Below are positions 55,013 to 63,018 of a stretch of DNA of 64,000 nt, one piece after another. The stretch is taken from contig NZ_JABMKZ010000024.1 of assembly GCF_013204855.1 (NCBI RefSeq), forward strand, positions 1-64,000, given 5' to 3'. Under the pieces are notes generated by a model. That model did no database searches. It was given only the letters and a program-made list of their open reading frames with translations, and was not told the origin of the DNA. Both the position numbers and the translations under genes were made by a program. How positions within the stretch are numbered: position 1 is the stretch's first letter; each line of letters begins with the position of its first letter. Source of the DNA: Paenibacillus alba (GTDB taxonomy: Bacteria > Bacillota > Bacilli > Paenibacillales > NBRC-103111).

Positions 55013-55152
55013 GCATCCTCTCTGCCTAAGCAGCACTTGGTGCTACACTATATGCTCGGCTAGGCGTAGGCGTTCGCGCATTTCGGGAGTTCACAGGCAC
55101 CTTGTGGTACAATAAAGGAACTATTTTAAACAAGTAAGGGGCATGTACCGCA

Positions 55153-55368
55153 ATGGCTAGTAATCAGCGTTTAGTAACGAATGTCGATTTTCAGGAAGCC
55201 ATGGATCGACAGGCTCCTGTCCGCATTTTCAAAGATGATCATATCGTCGATACGAATGCCATCATCCTCCGTTTCAGCGAGAAAACGATTGTCGTACAAA
55301 CGCGTGTCAGCGATTTGACGTACTATGATCGCGATGCATGTGAATTTTTCGAGATGAAAAGAAGATAA
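55153..55368 (+). CDS. Small conserved-looking protein (71 aa)
   Basis: The 71-residue acidic protein reads ASNQRLVTNVDFQEAMDRQA, then PVRIFKDDHIVDTNAIILRFS, and ends EFFEMKRR. It has an AAGGGGC site 8-9 bp upstream and its own upstream region. The pattern of short beta strands (PVRIF, AIILRF, TIVVQT) is compatible with an Sm/Hfq-like barrel, but it lacks the Hfq signature, so I leave it unassigned. It lies just before a family-C array. Confidence 0.65.
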   Translation: MASNQRLVTNVDFQEAMDRQAPVRIFKDDHIVDTNAIILRFSEKTIVVQTRVSDLTYYDRDACEFFEMKRR

Positions 55369-55396
55369 GAGCGCGGGGTGGCTGCTTTCGCGTATT

Positions 55397-55643
55397 GAGC
55401 CGGCCTTTTTGGCAGGCTCAGGGCGAGGTGGCTGCTTTCGGGCTGCTGAGACTGCTTTTTCGGCAGGCTCAGTGCGACTTTGGTCGGTTTCGAGCCGTTT
55501 CCGAGCTTGAGCCGGCCTTTTTGGCAGGCTCAGCGGCAAGTAGCAGCTTTTCCACCTCCGAGACTGCTTTTTTGGCAGGCTCAGTGCGACTTTGGTCGGT
55601 TTCGAGCCGTTTCCGAGCTTGAGCCGGCCTTTTTGGCAGGCTC
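55397..55643. repeat. Family-C hairpin array, second copy (five units)
   Basis: Inverted repeats GAGCCGGCC...GGCAGGCTC and GAGACTGC...GGCAGGCTC start at 55397, 55448, 55509, 55560 and 55621. The distances are 51, 61, 51 and 61, the same as at 1735-2032. It lies between convergent genes and could terminate transcription both ways. Confidence 0.9.
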
Positions 55644-55674
55644 AGCTTTCATTTGCGCGGGATGAGGTTGCTTT

Positions 55675-56700
55675 CTACTCTAACGGATAGGTAGAAAGCT
55701 GGACGAATTGAAAGCCTGCCTTTTGCAAGTCAGGGATTGCTTTGATGACGCCTTCTGCTGTGTCTTTTTCGGGGTGGTTCATGTGCGCGAGAACGATGGA
55801 ACCGCTCTTTGCTTTCATTAGTGCATGGTAGACCTGATCGGTGTTGTATGTGGCACCTGCGTCCCCTAGGACATTGTAGCCTGCCAGCTGGGTGCCCAAA
55901 TCGTGAGCGATCGCTGCGGCGACATCGTCGTAATAAGCCGTACCTGAGCGAAAAAATACAGGCCGACGACCTGTCAGCTGCTCAATCCGGTCCGCATTGT
56001 CGGTCACTTCGTGAATGACTTCGCTCACGTTTTTCGTTCCTGCGATGCCATAGGCAGGCTTCCCATTGATAGATAAGGGCCGATGCTCGGTCCCGTGATT
56101 TTCGATCTCGAATAGGGGATTTGCAGCGAGCTTCGTAAACGTGTCTGGATTGGCAATGATCCATCTGGAATTGATAAATAAGGTGGCCGGAATATGTTCT
56201 TTGATCAAATAGTTGATCAATTTCTCATCATATCCGCTGCCTTCTTTGCCGCCACATGCATCAAATGTCAGCGCTATTGCTTTTTCTTTTGTCACCAGAT
56301 GTGTCCGTACTCCAGTAATTTGCTCGCCCCACTTCTTCGGGACTGCCTTGCTATAACGGTCGATTAGCGCTGTCAACGCAGACGTGGATAAGGATGACGT
56401 GAATTCAGAAGTCAGAACTGGAGTTGGCTCTAAATTTTGGGTCTGTTTAGGATCTAAATTTTGGGTCTGTGTAGGATTTAAAGTTGGTGCCACTGTAGGC
56501 TCTGAAGTTTGGTTCGGTGTGCGATCTGTAGTTGAAGCAGATACCTGCTCTGAAGTTTGTTTGGGAATGTGCTCTGAAGTTGCGTTAGGGGCTGTCTTTG
56601 TCGTTGGTATAGAAGCTGTGTGCGAACTGTGTGCCTCGCAGCTTGATAGCGCAATCATGGCAACTAGAAAGAAGAGGAAGCACAATCTGCGCTCCCTCAT
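55675..56700 (-). CDS. Polysaccharide deacetylase lipoprotein (NodB domain)
   Basis: The 341-residue protein has a lipoprotein signal (LCFLFFLVAMIALSSC, lipobox LSSC) and a Thr/Pro/Gln-rich spacer with short repeats (QTQNLDPKQTQNLEPTP). The NodB domain spans about 135-335. Motif 1 appears as LTFDACGGKEGSGYD, the FDACGG variant rather than FDDGP. Motif 2 is ENHGTEHRPLS, and SGTAYYD and LAHMNH follow. It likely removes acetyl groups from cell-wall or surface polysaccharide outside the membrane. Its start overlaps the end of the yqkE-like gene by 4 bp. Confidence 0.9.
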   Translation of the reverse strand: MRERRLCFLFFLVAMIALSSCEAHSSHTASIPTTKTAPNATSEHIPKQTSEQVSASTTDRTPNQTSEPTVAPTLNPTQTQNLDPKQTQNLEPTPVLTSEFTSSLSTSALTALIDRYSKAVPKKWGEQITGVRTHLVTKEKAIALTFDACGGKEGSGYDEKLINYLIKEHIPATLFINSRWIIANPDTFTKLAANPLFEIENHGTEHRPLSINGKPAYGIAGTKNVSEVIHEVTDNADRIEQLTGRRPVFFRSGTAYYDDVAAAIAHDLGTQLAGYNVLGDAGATYNTDQVYHALMKAKSGSIVLAHMNHPEKDTAEGVIKAIPDLQKAGFQFVQLSTYPLE

Positions 56701-56957
56701 TTGTGCTTTCTCCAGTCCAAGCTGCTCTTCTCGAGCAGGTGTCCAAAATCGTTCTCCAGCCGTTTCTCCTCCGCCTTGCGTGCAGCTTCTGCCTCAGCTC
56801 GGATCGCATCCTTGCGCGCTTGTTCCTCCGCTTTCATTGCATCTGCTTGAGCTTTCAGCCCCTCCAGAATTTCTGGGCGAAGTAAGTCCTTTAGCGTTGC
56901 TGGTTTATCTTGCACACTGGTATCAGCGGATGTAGACGACCATTTTTTCTTAGCCAT
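56697..56957 (-). CDS. YqkE-like DUF3886 protein
   Basis: The 86-residue, highly charged helical protein begins AKKKWSSTSADTSVQDKPAT, then LKDLLRPEILEGLKAQADAM, and ends SSLDWRKHK. It matches the layout of B. subtilis YqkE (DUF3886). Function unknown. A GGTGAACC site precedes ATG 56957. Coupled to the deacetylase gene downstream. Confidence 0.85.
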   Translation of the reverse strand: MAKKKWSSTSADTSVQDKPATLKDLLRPEILEGLKAQADAMKAEEQARKDAIRAEAEAARKAEEKRLENDFGHLLEKSSLDWRKHK

Positions 56958-57012
56958 AACGGGTTCACCTCTGTTCCATTTCTCACACAGTTTTCCCCTT
57001 TATTGTACAACT

Positions 57013-58866
57013 CTACTCATGCAAATGATAGGGTACTGTTGCGACAACAATATCTTTGTCCGACTGGAGTTTGGAACGAATACGCGCAGCAGACTGATTG
57101 TGGAGCAATCGGTGCCACCATTTTTTCGGCATAAATTGGGGCAGGATCACCATAATGGATTGCTTATCCGAAACATGGGTATCAATGCGTTCGATGAATT
57201 CAGCCAGCGGCTTCAGAATCGTCCGATAACGTGATTTGAACACAACGAGACGAACGCCAGGGTCCCATTTATCCCACTTCTCCTGCATCGCTTCTTCATC
57301 CTCATCTGAGAACGATACATAGAAAGCTATGACGTTAGGGGATAAAGATTTGGCATAGTTCAAGGATTGCGCAACAACGCGGTGAATCCCTGCAACAGGC
57401 ACGATAATTACAGGTTCTTTGGTGCAAACACGCTCATGCTCAATATCAATGCGCAGTTGTTTGGCCACGTCATCGTAGTGATGACTCACCTTCGTAATGA
57501 GCCAGAGCAGAATTGGCGTCACGATAATGACGATCCAAGCACCCTCGCTGAATTTGGTGAAACAAAAGATCAGCAGCACGGCAAAGGAGACAATGCCTCC
57601 CAAACCATTAATAAGCGACTTGCCAATCCAGCCTCTCACTCGTTCTCTCAACCATTTGCGGACCAGGCCGCTTTGAGCCAATGTAAAAGATAAAAAGACG
57701 CCAATCGCATATAAAGGAATAAGTGCATCGGTCTTGCCTTTGAAAATAATTAAAAGAATGCTAGCCAGAACCCCTAAAGTGACAATCCCGTAATGAAAAG
57801 ACAAGCGGTCTCCCCGGTAGGAGAACATGCGTGGAAAGTTTTTATCTTGAGCCATAATGGACGCCAAAATTGGGAAGCCATTAAAGCTCGTGTTGGCCGC
57901 TAGCACCAAGATCAGCATGGTGCCGATTTGTGTGGCAAAATACAGTGTTCCACGCCCAAATGCTTGCTCCGTCACCATCGACAACACCGATGTATGTCCG
58001 TGCGGATCAGGCACAATCCCGTAGCCCAAGCTGAGCAAGGTGACGCCGCCGAAAACAATCGCCAGCAAAGTCCCTAGCGAAGCGAGTGTGCGCTTGGCAT
58101 TTTTCACGGATGGTGTACGGAAATGCGGTACCGCATCAGAAATCGCCTCGATTCCTGTCACGGCCGAACAACCGGAAGAGAAAGCTTTGAGGATTACGAA
58201 CAGTGTTAAAGAACTCGTCATCGAGCTTGGTGCGAACTGAATAGCATGCATATTCATCGAGCCGCTCAGCATATCGAAAATCCCTTTGCCGATCAGCAAT
58301 AAGATACAAAGAATAAAAAAGTAAGTCGGAATCGCAAAAACGGTGCCTGATTCAGATGTGCCTCGCAAATTAAGCCAAACCATCAACCAAACAAGGATTA
58401 GCGCTATGGGTATAATATAAGGTACCGTAATCGGAAAAGCCGAAGTAATCGCCGTCACACCGGCCGAAATCGAGACCGCGACGGTTAGCGTATAATCAAT
58501 AAGCAGCGAGACCCCGGTGAGTCTCCCCCATACCATGCCTAAATTTTCTTTGGCAACCATGTAGGCGCCACCACCCATAGGGTAGGCCTCAATCACTTGG
58601 CGATAGCTGAGAACAAGCAGCGTAATCAGCGCAATAATGGAGATTGCGATCGGCAATGAGAACGCAAAAGCGGCAATCCCGACAGTTGCAAGCTCGAGTA
58701 AAATCTGTTCCGTACCATATGCTACCGATGAGAGTGCATCTGAAGATAGAATAGGTAGTGCCTTCCAGACCTGCATTTTCTCAGATTCGAGTTCTGCCGA
58801 TTTGAGCGGCTTGCCGAATACAATTTTTTTCAGTGAATCACTTGTCATGCTGCGAAATTCCCCCAA
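57013..58866 (-). CDS. kimA: KimA-type potassium importer (APC superfamily)
   Basis: The 617-residue protein matches B. subtilis KimA (YdaO) along its length: GKPLKSAELESEK, LSSDALSSVAYGTEQILLEL, SYRQVIEAYPMGGGAYMVAK, LIDYTLTVAVSISAGVTAIT and KAFSSGCSAVTGIEAISDAV. A cytosolic universal-stress-like domain follows at the C-terminus (about 460-617: VIIVPVAGIHRVVAQSLNYA, MVILPQFMPKKWWHRLLHNQ). KimA is a high-affinity K+/H+ symporter shut off by c-di-AMP. The 5' leader contains a ydaO riboswitch, which agrees. Start ATG at 58866 or the internal ATG at residue 7. Confidence 0.93.
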   Translation of the reverse strand: MGEFRSMTSDSLKKIVFGKPLKSAELESEKMQVWKALPILSSDALSSVAYGTEQILLELATVGIAAFAFSLPIAISIIALITLLVLSYRQVIEAYPMGGGAYMVAKENLGMVWGRLTGVSLLIDYTLTVAVSISAGVTAITSAFPITVPYIIPIALILVWLMVWLNLRGTSESGTVFAIPTYFFILCILLLIGKGIFDMLSGSMNMHAIQFAPSSMTSSLTLFVILKAFSSGCSAVTGIEAISDAVPHFRTPSVKNAKRTLASLGTLLAIVFGGVTLLSLGYGIVPDPHGHTSVLSMVTEQAFGRGTLYFATQIGTMLILVLAANTSFNGFPILASIMAQDKNFPRMFSYRGDRLSFHYGIVTLGVLASILLIIFKGKTDALIPLYAIGVFLSFTLAQSGLVRKWLRERVRGWIGKSLINGLGGIVSFAVLLIFCFTKFSEGAWIVIIVTPILLWLITKVSHHYDDVAKQLRIDIEHERVCTKEPVIIVPVAGIHRVVAQSLNYAKSLSPNVIAFYVSFSDEDEEAMQEKWDKWDPGVRLVVFKSRYRTILKPLAEFIERIDTHVSDKQSIMVILPQFMPKKWWHRLLHNQSAARIRSKLQSDKDIVVATVPYHLHE

Positions 58867-58906
58867 ATTAACCTAGTGTTGAGTACTTTTTTCCTATTTA
58901 GGACGC

Positions 58907-58932
58907 AAAAAAACACAAGGATCGACCTTGTG
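58907..58932 (-). terminator. Riboswitch expression-platform terminator
   Basis: CACAAGG and CCTTGTG form a 7-bp stem followed by T7 on the minus strand. It is located between the ydaO aptamer and the kimA start. Confidence 0.9.
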
Positions 58933-58961
58933 CTTAGCCACATGTTCTCCTTTCTCACGAT

Positions 58962-59087
58962 CGCTTACGAGGTTAGCTGTCGGGTTCGGGCCGCGAGAAA
59001 TCTGCCCTAAAGGTCGCACACGAATGGACCTTACTCACCCCGTTGAAACCATTGGTTCCCCCGCTTTTCTATCAAGAAAATTAAGCG
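58962..59087 (-). ncRNA. c-di-AMP riboswitch (ydaO/yuaA class)
   Basis: On the minus strand the P1 arms CGCTT (59087-59083) and AAGCG (58966-58962) enclose the class consensus. The parts are GCGGGGGAACCAA, then CGGGGTGAG, TAGGGCAG, CCCGAACCCGACAGCTAACC and TCGTAAGCG. The intrinsic terminator follows at 58907-58932. c-di-AMP binding should favour termination and lower kimA expression. The rest of the 58867-59304 gap shows only the terminator of the next gene. Confidence 0.95.
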
Positions 59088-59268
59088 AAATATTCAGTTG
59101 TAACGTACGTTCTGAATACTACTCTCTTCTTTATGCATAGTAAAGGATTGAAAAGTCTTAAAAAGTTGAATTCCATCCTCTCAATCACTCATAAATTCGC
59201 TTACAATGATTTAAATCTTTGTTTTACTTCTATTCTCTTCGGATTTCGCTTATCTGGAGCTTTTTAAC

Positions 59269-59300
59269 AAAAAAAAAGCTACCTCTACGGCAGCTTTTTT
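59269..59300. terminator. Terminator downstream of NDH-2
   Basis: AGCTGCC-GTAGA-GGTAGCT hairpin with nine T residues on the minus strand and six on the plus strand. Confidence 0.85.
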
Positions 59301-59304
59301 GACA

Positions 59305-60534
59305 TTAACTTCGGACATGATGATTGCGTGTCGTTATTTTTTGTTTGAAAATCATTTTTCTCCAAATCAAGGGAATGCCGCCAATCAGAAATAAGTACCG
59401 AGCATCAATCACTTTTTTGATTAAAGCTGCAAATTTTCCTTTCACCTTCTTCACTTTCAGAATGCCCACGGCTTCCCCCCTGCCTAACGAAGCTACTGTC
59501 CCCTTGTAATCATAAGCAAAAGGTCGCAGCGGCTTTCCTCGCAACGTATACATTAAATTTTTGGCCGTATTGCAGCCCTGCTGAACCGCAATCTGGGCAT
59601 TGGCCGGATAAGGCGTTCCTTCCGGGCTCATAACAATAGAGCAATCACCCGTAATAAACACGTCGGGATACTGCAAGGAGCGCAAGTAGTCATCCACTCG
59701 AACACGACCGCGCTGCACATCAAATCCGGCCTGCTGTAGCAAAGAATTGCCACGAACACCTCCCGACCAAATAATCGTTCCTGCTGGAATAAATTGCCCG
59801 TCCCCTAACAGCACACCGTCTGACTCGCAAGCCTTAATCGCTGTGGAAAGTTTATACTGGACCCCTTTGCGGCGCATGACTTCCATGCCGTATTCCACCA
59901 GGTCGTGTGGCAGACCCGGGGGCAAAGCCGTAGGCGAGGCTTCCACATTAATAATTTGCACAAGGGCGGGATCCACATCATAAGTCCTGCACAGTACCGG
60001 AAGGCGATCCGCTAACTCTCCGACAAACTCCGTACCCGTAAAACCAGCGCCTCCCACAACAAAAGTCAGGTACTCCCTATGCTTGGAAGTTAGCTTATAT
60101 TTGGCAAACATATACTCGATATGCTGACGAATGAATCGCACACTATTAATGCTGTTAATTGACATCGCATGCTCCCTTAAGCCGGGGATGCCAAATGTCT
60201 CGGTCTCACTGCCCAAGCCCACAACCAAGTAATCGTAGGTGAGCGTTTCATCAGCCAGTATGACCTTCTTCTCCTCAGGCAAAATTTGCTGTACTGTCGA
60301 TTTGACGAAGTGAATTTTCCGCTCATTTATAAGCTCTCTAATCGAGACACGGGCATTCTCATGATGATCGGTTCCAGCAGCCGGCATGTGCAGATGCGTT
60401 GTGATGTAATGATAATCGTGCTTATTTACCAAAGTGACCGTCACTTCTTCTGCTCTGATTAGTTTTTGCAGCCTGATCGCTGTAACAATCCCGCCATACC
60501 CTGCACCCAGAATAACCACTTTCGCTGGTTTCAT
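59305..60534 (-). CDS. Type II NADH dehydrogenase (NDH-2)
   Basis: The 409-residue flavoprotein oxidises NADH and reduces quinone at the membrane surface without pumping protons. The FAD-binding motif is VVILGAGYGGIVTAIRLQKL (about 5-24). The NAD-binding motif is VVGGAGFTGTEFVGELADRL (about 165-184), and ITGDCSIVMSPEGTPYPANA lies near 300. The C-terminal amphipathic region (KKVIDARYLFLIGGIPLIWR) would attach it to the membrane. It resembles Bacillus YumB/YutJ proteins. Start ATG at 60534 after GGAGGAGAGG. Confidence 0.92.
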   Translation of the reverse strand: MKPAKVVILGAGYGGIVTAIRLQKLIRAEEVTVTLVNKHDYHYITTHLHMPAAGTDHHENARVSIRELINERKIHFVKSTVQQILPEEKKVILADETLTYDYLVVGLGSETETFGIPGLREHAMSINSINSVRFIRQHIEYMFAKYKLTSKHREYLTFVVGGAGFTGTEFVGELADRLPVLCRTYDVDPALVQIINVEASPTALPPGLPHDLVEYGMEVMRRKGVQYKLSTAIKACESDGVLLGDGQFIPAGTIIWSGGVRGNSLLQQAGFDVQRGRVRVDDYLRSLQYPDVFITGDCSIVMSPEGTPYPANAQIAVQQGCNTAKNLMYTLRGKPLRPFAYDYKGTVASLGRGEAVGILKVKKVKGKFAALIKKVIDARYLFLIGGIPLIWRKMIFKQKITTRNHHVRS

Positions 60535-61136
60535 CTAAATCCTCTCCTCCGATTGAATCTCTGTATGATCTAATAAATTGCGGTGAATCTAATGGCCAAA
60601 CCGAGAATCCCAACGCGCGCTGATCTTGGGAGCTCGTTGTGTCGACGCCGCATGGCGGCTGTCAAACCCAAAACGAAACGCATGTGAAAATAATCACATT
60701 CTAGATCAGGGTGCAGGGGCGGTTTGGCTCTCTCCTTATCATATGAGTCTTCAGTGGTCTTGATTACACAAAAGCAAAGTAAGGGCATTTAGAGATTAGA
60801 GAGCTGGATTATTTAGAGCTTCGGAGGCGGTGGGTGGCTATTAAGTGCGAGGGAAGACGGTGCAGGATTTATAGCAAGAGAGAAGGAGCTGGATTATTAA
60901 GAACAAGGAGCATGGGAAGATGGACGTAGGTCTGGGAAGAAGGAGAAAGGGCATTTAGGAGCACGGTGAGAATGAGCTAGGCGCGGAAGAATAAGGCAGA
61001 TAGGGCTGGCGGGAAAGTGCTGCTGGGAAAGCGCTAGCGCAGAAGGGCTGGCGCAGAAGGGCTGGCGCAGAAGGGCTGGCGCAGAAGGGCTGGCGCGGAA
61101 GCGCGGGGCAAAGCAAAGAACATCGAGGTTTCCCTC
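60535..61136. other. Intergenic region with a 14-bp tandem repeat
   Basis: This 602-bp gap holds no convincing gene. Positions 61033-61102 contain five 14-bp units (GCTAGCGCAGAAGG, then GCTGGCGCAGAAGG copies). Purine-rich imperfect repeats such as GAGCTGGATTATT (about 60800 and 60886) precede them. I see no terminator or promoter I would defend. Confidence 0.6.
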
Positions 61137-61907
61137 TTACTGTTCTTTGCTTTTGATGTTTACTTTATCCTGAAGCCTGCGCAGTCGAAAACAATTCATC
61201 CCTGCCACACCCAGCTCCTCCAGCAGTCCAAAATTTGCCCAAGCCCCCACAACGGCGCCAATTCCGGGAACAAGTTGCAGCATTTTGCGAAAATCAATCG
61301 TATCCCGATACTCCTGCTGCAGCTGCTGCCAATCTACTTGATCCAAATAGGCTGCTGCGGGCGGGAAAGAATCCGAAATCACATGCCAACTCTTGATCGT
61401 TTTAAGCAATTCGGTCTTCTTCTTCGGGCTCGAAAAGGCCAACTGAAAAACGTAGAGAATAAACAAACGCTCCCTATAATCCTTTGTCGAATAACCGTAC
61501 ACGTGAGCAAGCTCGAAAAGAAATTTCAATTTAATGCCGAGCAAAATAGGAAAATCAGCGAGTCCAAGCAGAATGCCTCCCGCTCCCGTCCCTGCGCCTT
61601 CGGCTGCGGCAATCTTTTTATAAAGAGATAGCAGCTCTTCTGCCTTCGCATCCCTGTCTGCTAAAGATACATCATAGAGCGGCTCTTGGGCCGGAATATA
61701 ATTGATGCCGAATAAGGTCGTTTGGATGATACCTTTGACCGTTGCCGTTATCGTTTTGTGAACCTTGTCGGGGATCAGATTGTTAATCCCGGTTTGGAGT
61801 GATTTGGAAGCCCTCTCCACGACATTCGGTGTCTTCTGCTGCCTAATTTCCCAGCGTTTCAGTTGCCTTGCCAATTGCTGCTCGTATAGGGTGTATTCCG
61901 CTTCCAT
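61137..61907 (-). CDS. EcsC-family protein
   Basis: The 256-residue protein matches the EcsC family: YEQQLARQLKRWEIRQQKTP at the N-terminus, AAAEGAGTGAGGILLGLADF in the middle, followed by PILLGIKLKFLFELAHVYGY, and a C-terminal segment MLQLVPGIGAVVGAWANFGL. EcsC accompanies the EcsAB ABC transporter in B. subtilis, but its role is unclear. No EcsA or EcsB gene lies next to it here. Confidence 0.88.
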   Translation of the reverse strand: MEAEYTLYEQQLARQLKRWEIRQQKTPNVVERASKSLQTGINNLIPDKVHKTITATVKGIIQTTLFGINYIPAQEPLYDVSLADRDAKAEELLSLYKKIAAAEGAGTGAGGILLGLADFPILLGIKLKFLFELAHVYGYSTKDYRERLFILYVFQLAFSSPKKKTELLKTIKSWHVISDSFPPAAAYLDQVDWQQLQQEYRDTIDFRKMLQLVPGIGAVVGAWANFGLLEELGVAGMNCFRLRRLQDKVNIKSKEQ

Positions 61908-62042
61908 AGTTCACCGCCGTCCATATTCTTAATCAAAGTATAGTATACGAGGCTCATAGTCTCAACATGACTTGTTTAGGGGGATGCAGAACGGGAATAG
62001 CGTTCGATAAATGGAGGGTTGAGATGTAGTGTTTGTGAAGTG

Positions 62043-62290
62043 TGCAAAGCTGTTCGAGTAAGTTGGACAAATAGTGTGTTTGGGATGAGGTGGTGCATGT
62101 GAAGTGTGGAGTGTGCAAAGCTTGGGCGATTTAGACTAATGGTGGGTTTGGGATGAGGTGTGCTTGTGAGGTGATGAGTATGCAAAGCTTGGGCGATTTA
62201 GACTGATGGTCGGGTTTGGGATGAGGTGTGCTTGTGAGGTGATGAGTATGCAAAGCTTGGGCGATTTAGACTGATGGTCGGGTTGGGATG
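62043..62290. repeat. ~68-bp tandem direct repeats
   Basis: Units contain TGCAAAGCTTGGGCGATTTA at 62114, 62181 and 62249 (67- and 68-bp steps) followed by GACT(A/G)ATGGT and GGGATGAGGTGTGCTTGTGA. A degenerate first copy begins near 62043. The last two units are almost identical, suggesting recent duplication. Confidence 0.85.
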
Positions 62291-62605
62291 AGGTCTGAAC
62301 TGGAATGAGCCGGGGTGATGAATGAGGATTTAGAAGGATCGGAGTTGGAAATACGCTGGCAGGCGCGATGAGGAAGGATCGTGATGGATGACGCAAGAGG
62401 AGGATCGCGGAAGAAGATAGCGCTTGGCACGAGTGAGCGAGGAGAAAGCAGAATCGGCTAGTAGAATAACATTGTACGGTGAAAAGTATTGTCTTACAAG
62501 TTATCAGATTTCAAGGGAATCCTCCCCTTCTGATGAAATTTCTCTTGTAAATATGCCATTCTGCACGTTGCTAGACGAGAAACGACGGTCCTTTTCAATT
62601 GAAAC

Positions 62606-62780
62606 GGAACTAGAGGGCGCTATTTGGGCAAAATAGCGACTTTTTCTCCGCAAGCGGAACTACGGTACGCTATTTGCTTCGTTTTTCACTCAAATTGAGC
62701 TTTTGGGGACATATAGCGTATCGTAGTTCCGTTTCGAGTCTATTTTGCCATTTTTCTCGGAAATAGCGTATCGTAGTTCC
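62606..62780 (+). repeat. Family-A element, fourth copy
   Basis: Forward units lie at 62606 and 62656 (GGAACTACGGTACGCTATTT), inverted units at 62711 and 62761 (AAATAGCGTATCGTAGTTCC). The cores are spaced 50, 62 and 50. The third and fourth units are almost perfect complements of the second. Confidence 0.92.
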
Positions 62781-63018
62781 GTTTCAGTTTCGGTGCTAGT
62801 AGGATCTGAGGATTCTCCGGCCTCCGAAAATCTACTGCTTAGACTTCGTACTAAAAGCCGCTTCCATGCTCTGCTCTGCCTGCTCTGCCTGCTCTGCCTG
62901 CTCTGCCTCGTCCTGCCCCTCAAACTCCATTCCACGAATTTCATGCCTTGTCTTGCCTTTACCTACCCGAGCATGCCCACGCATCCCCTACCTTGTCCTG
63001 CCTCAGCATCAGCCCCAT

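Larger units (their letters stand above)
61908..63018. other. Repeat-rich intergenic region
   Basis: This 1.1-kb gap has no supported gene. It contains four ~68-bp direct repeats (cores TGCAAAGCTTGGGCGATTTA at 62114, 62181 and 62249 and a degenerate one at 62043). A family-A element follows at 62606-62780, and four 9-bp CTCTGCCTG units at 62874-62909. Reading frames here are made of repeat sequence. Confidence 0.75.

Noticed and set aside
60570..60788. 72-codon minus-strand frame upstream of NDH-2
   Set aside because: No ribosome binding site, no domain, atypical composition.
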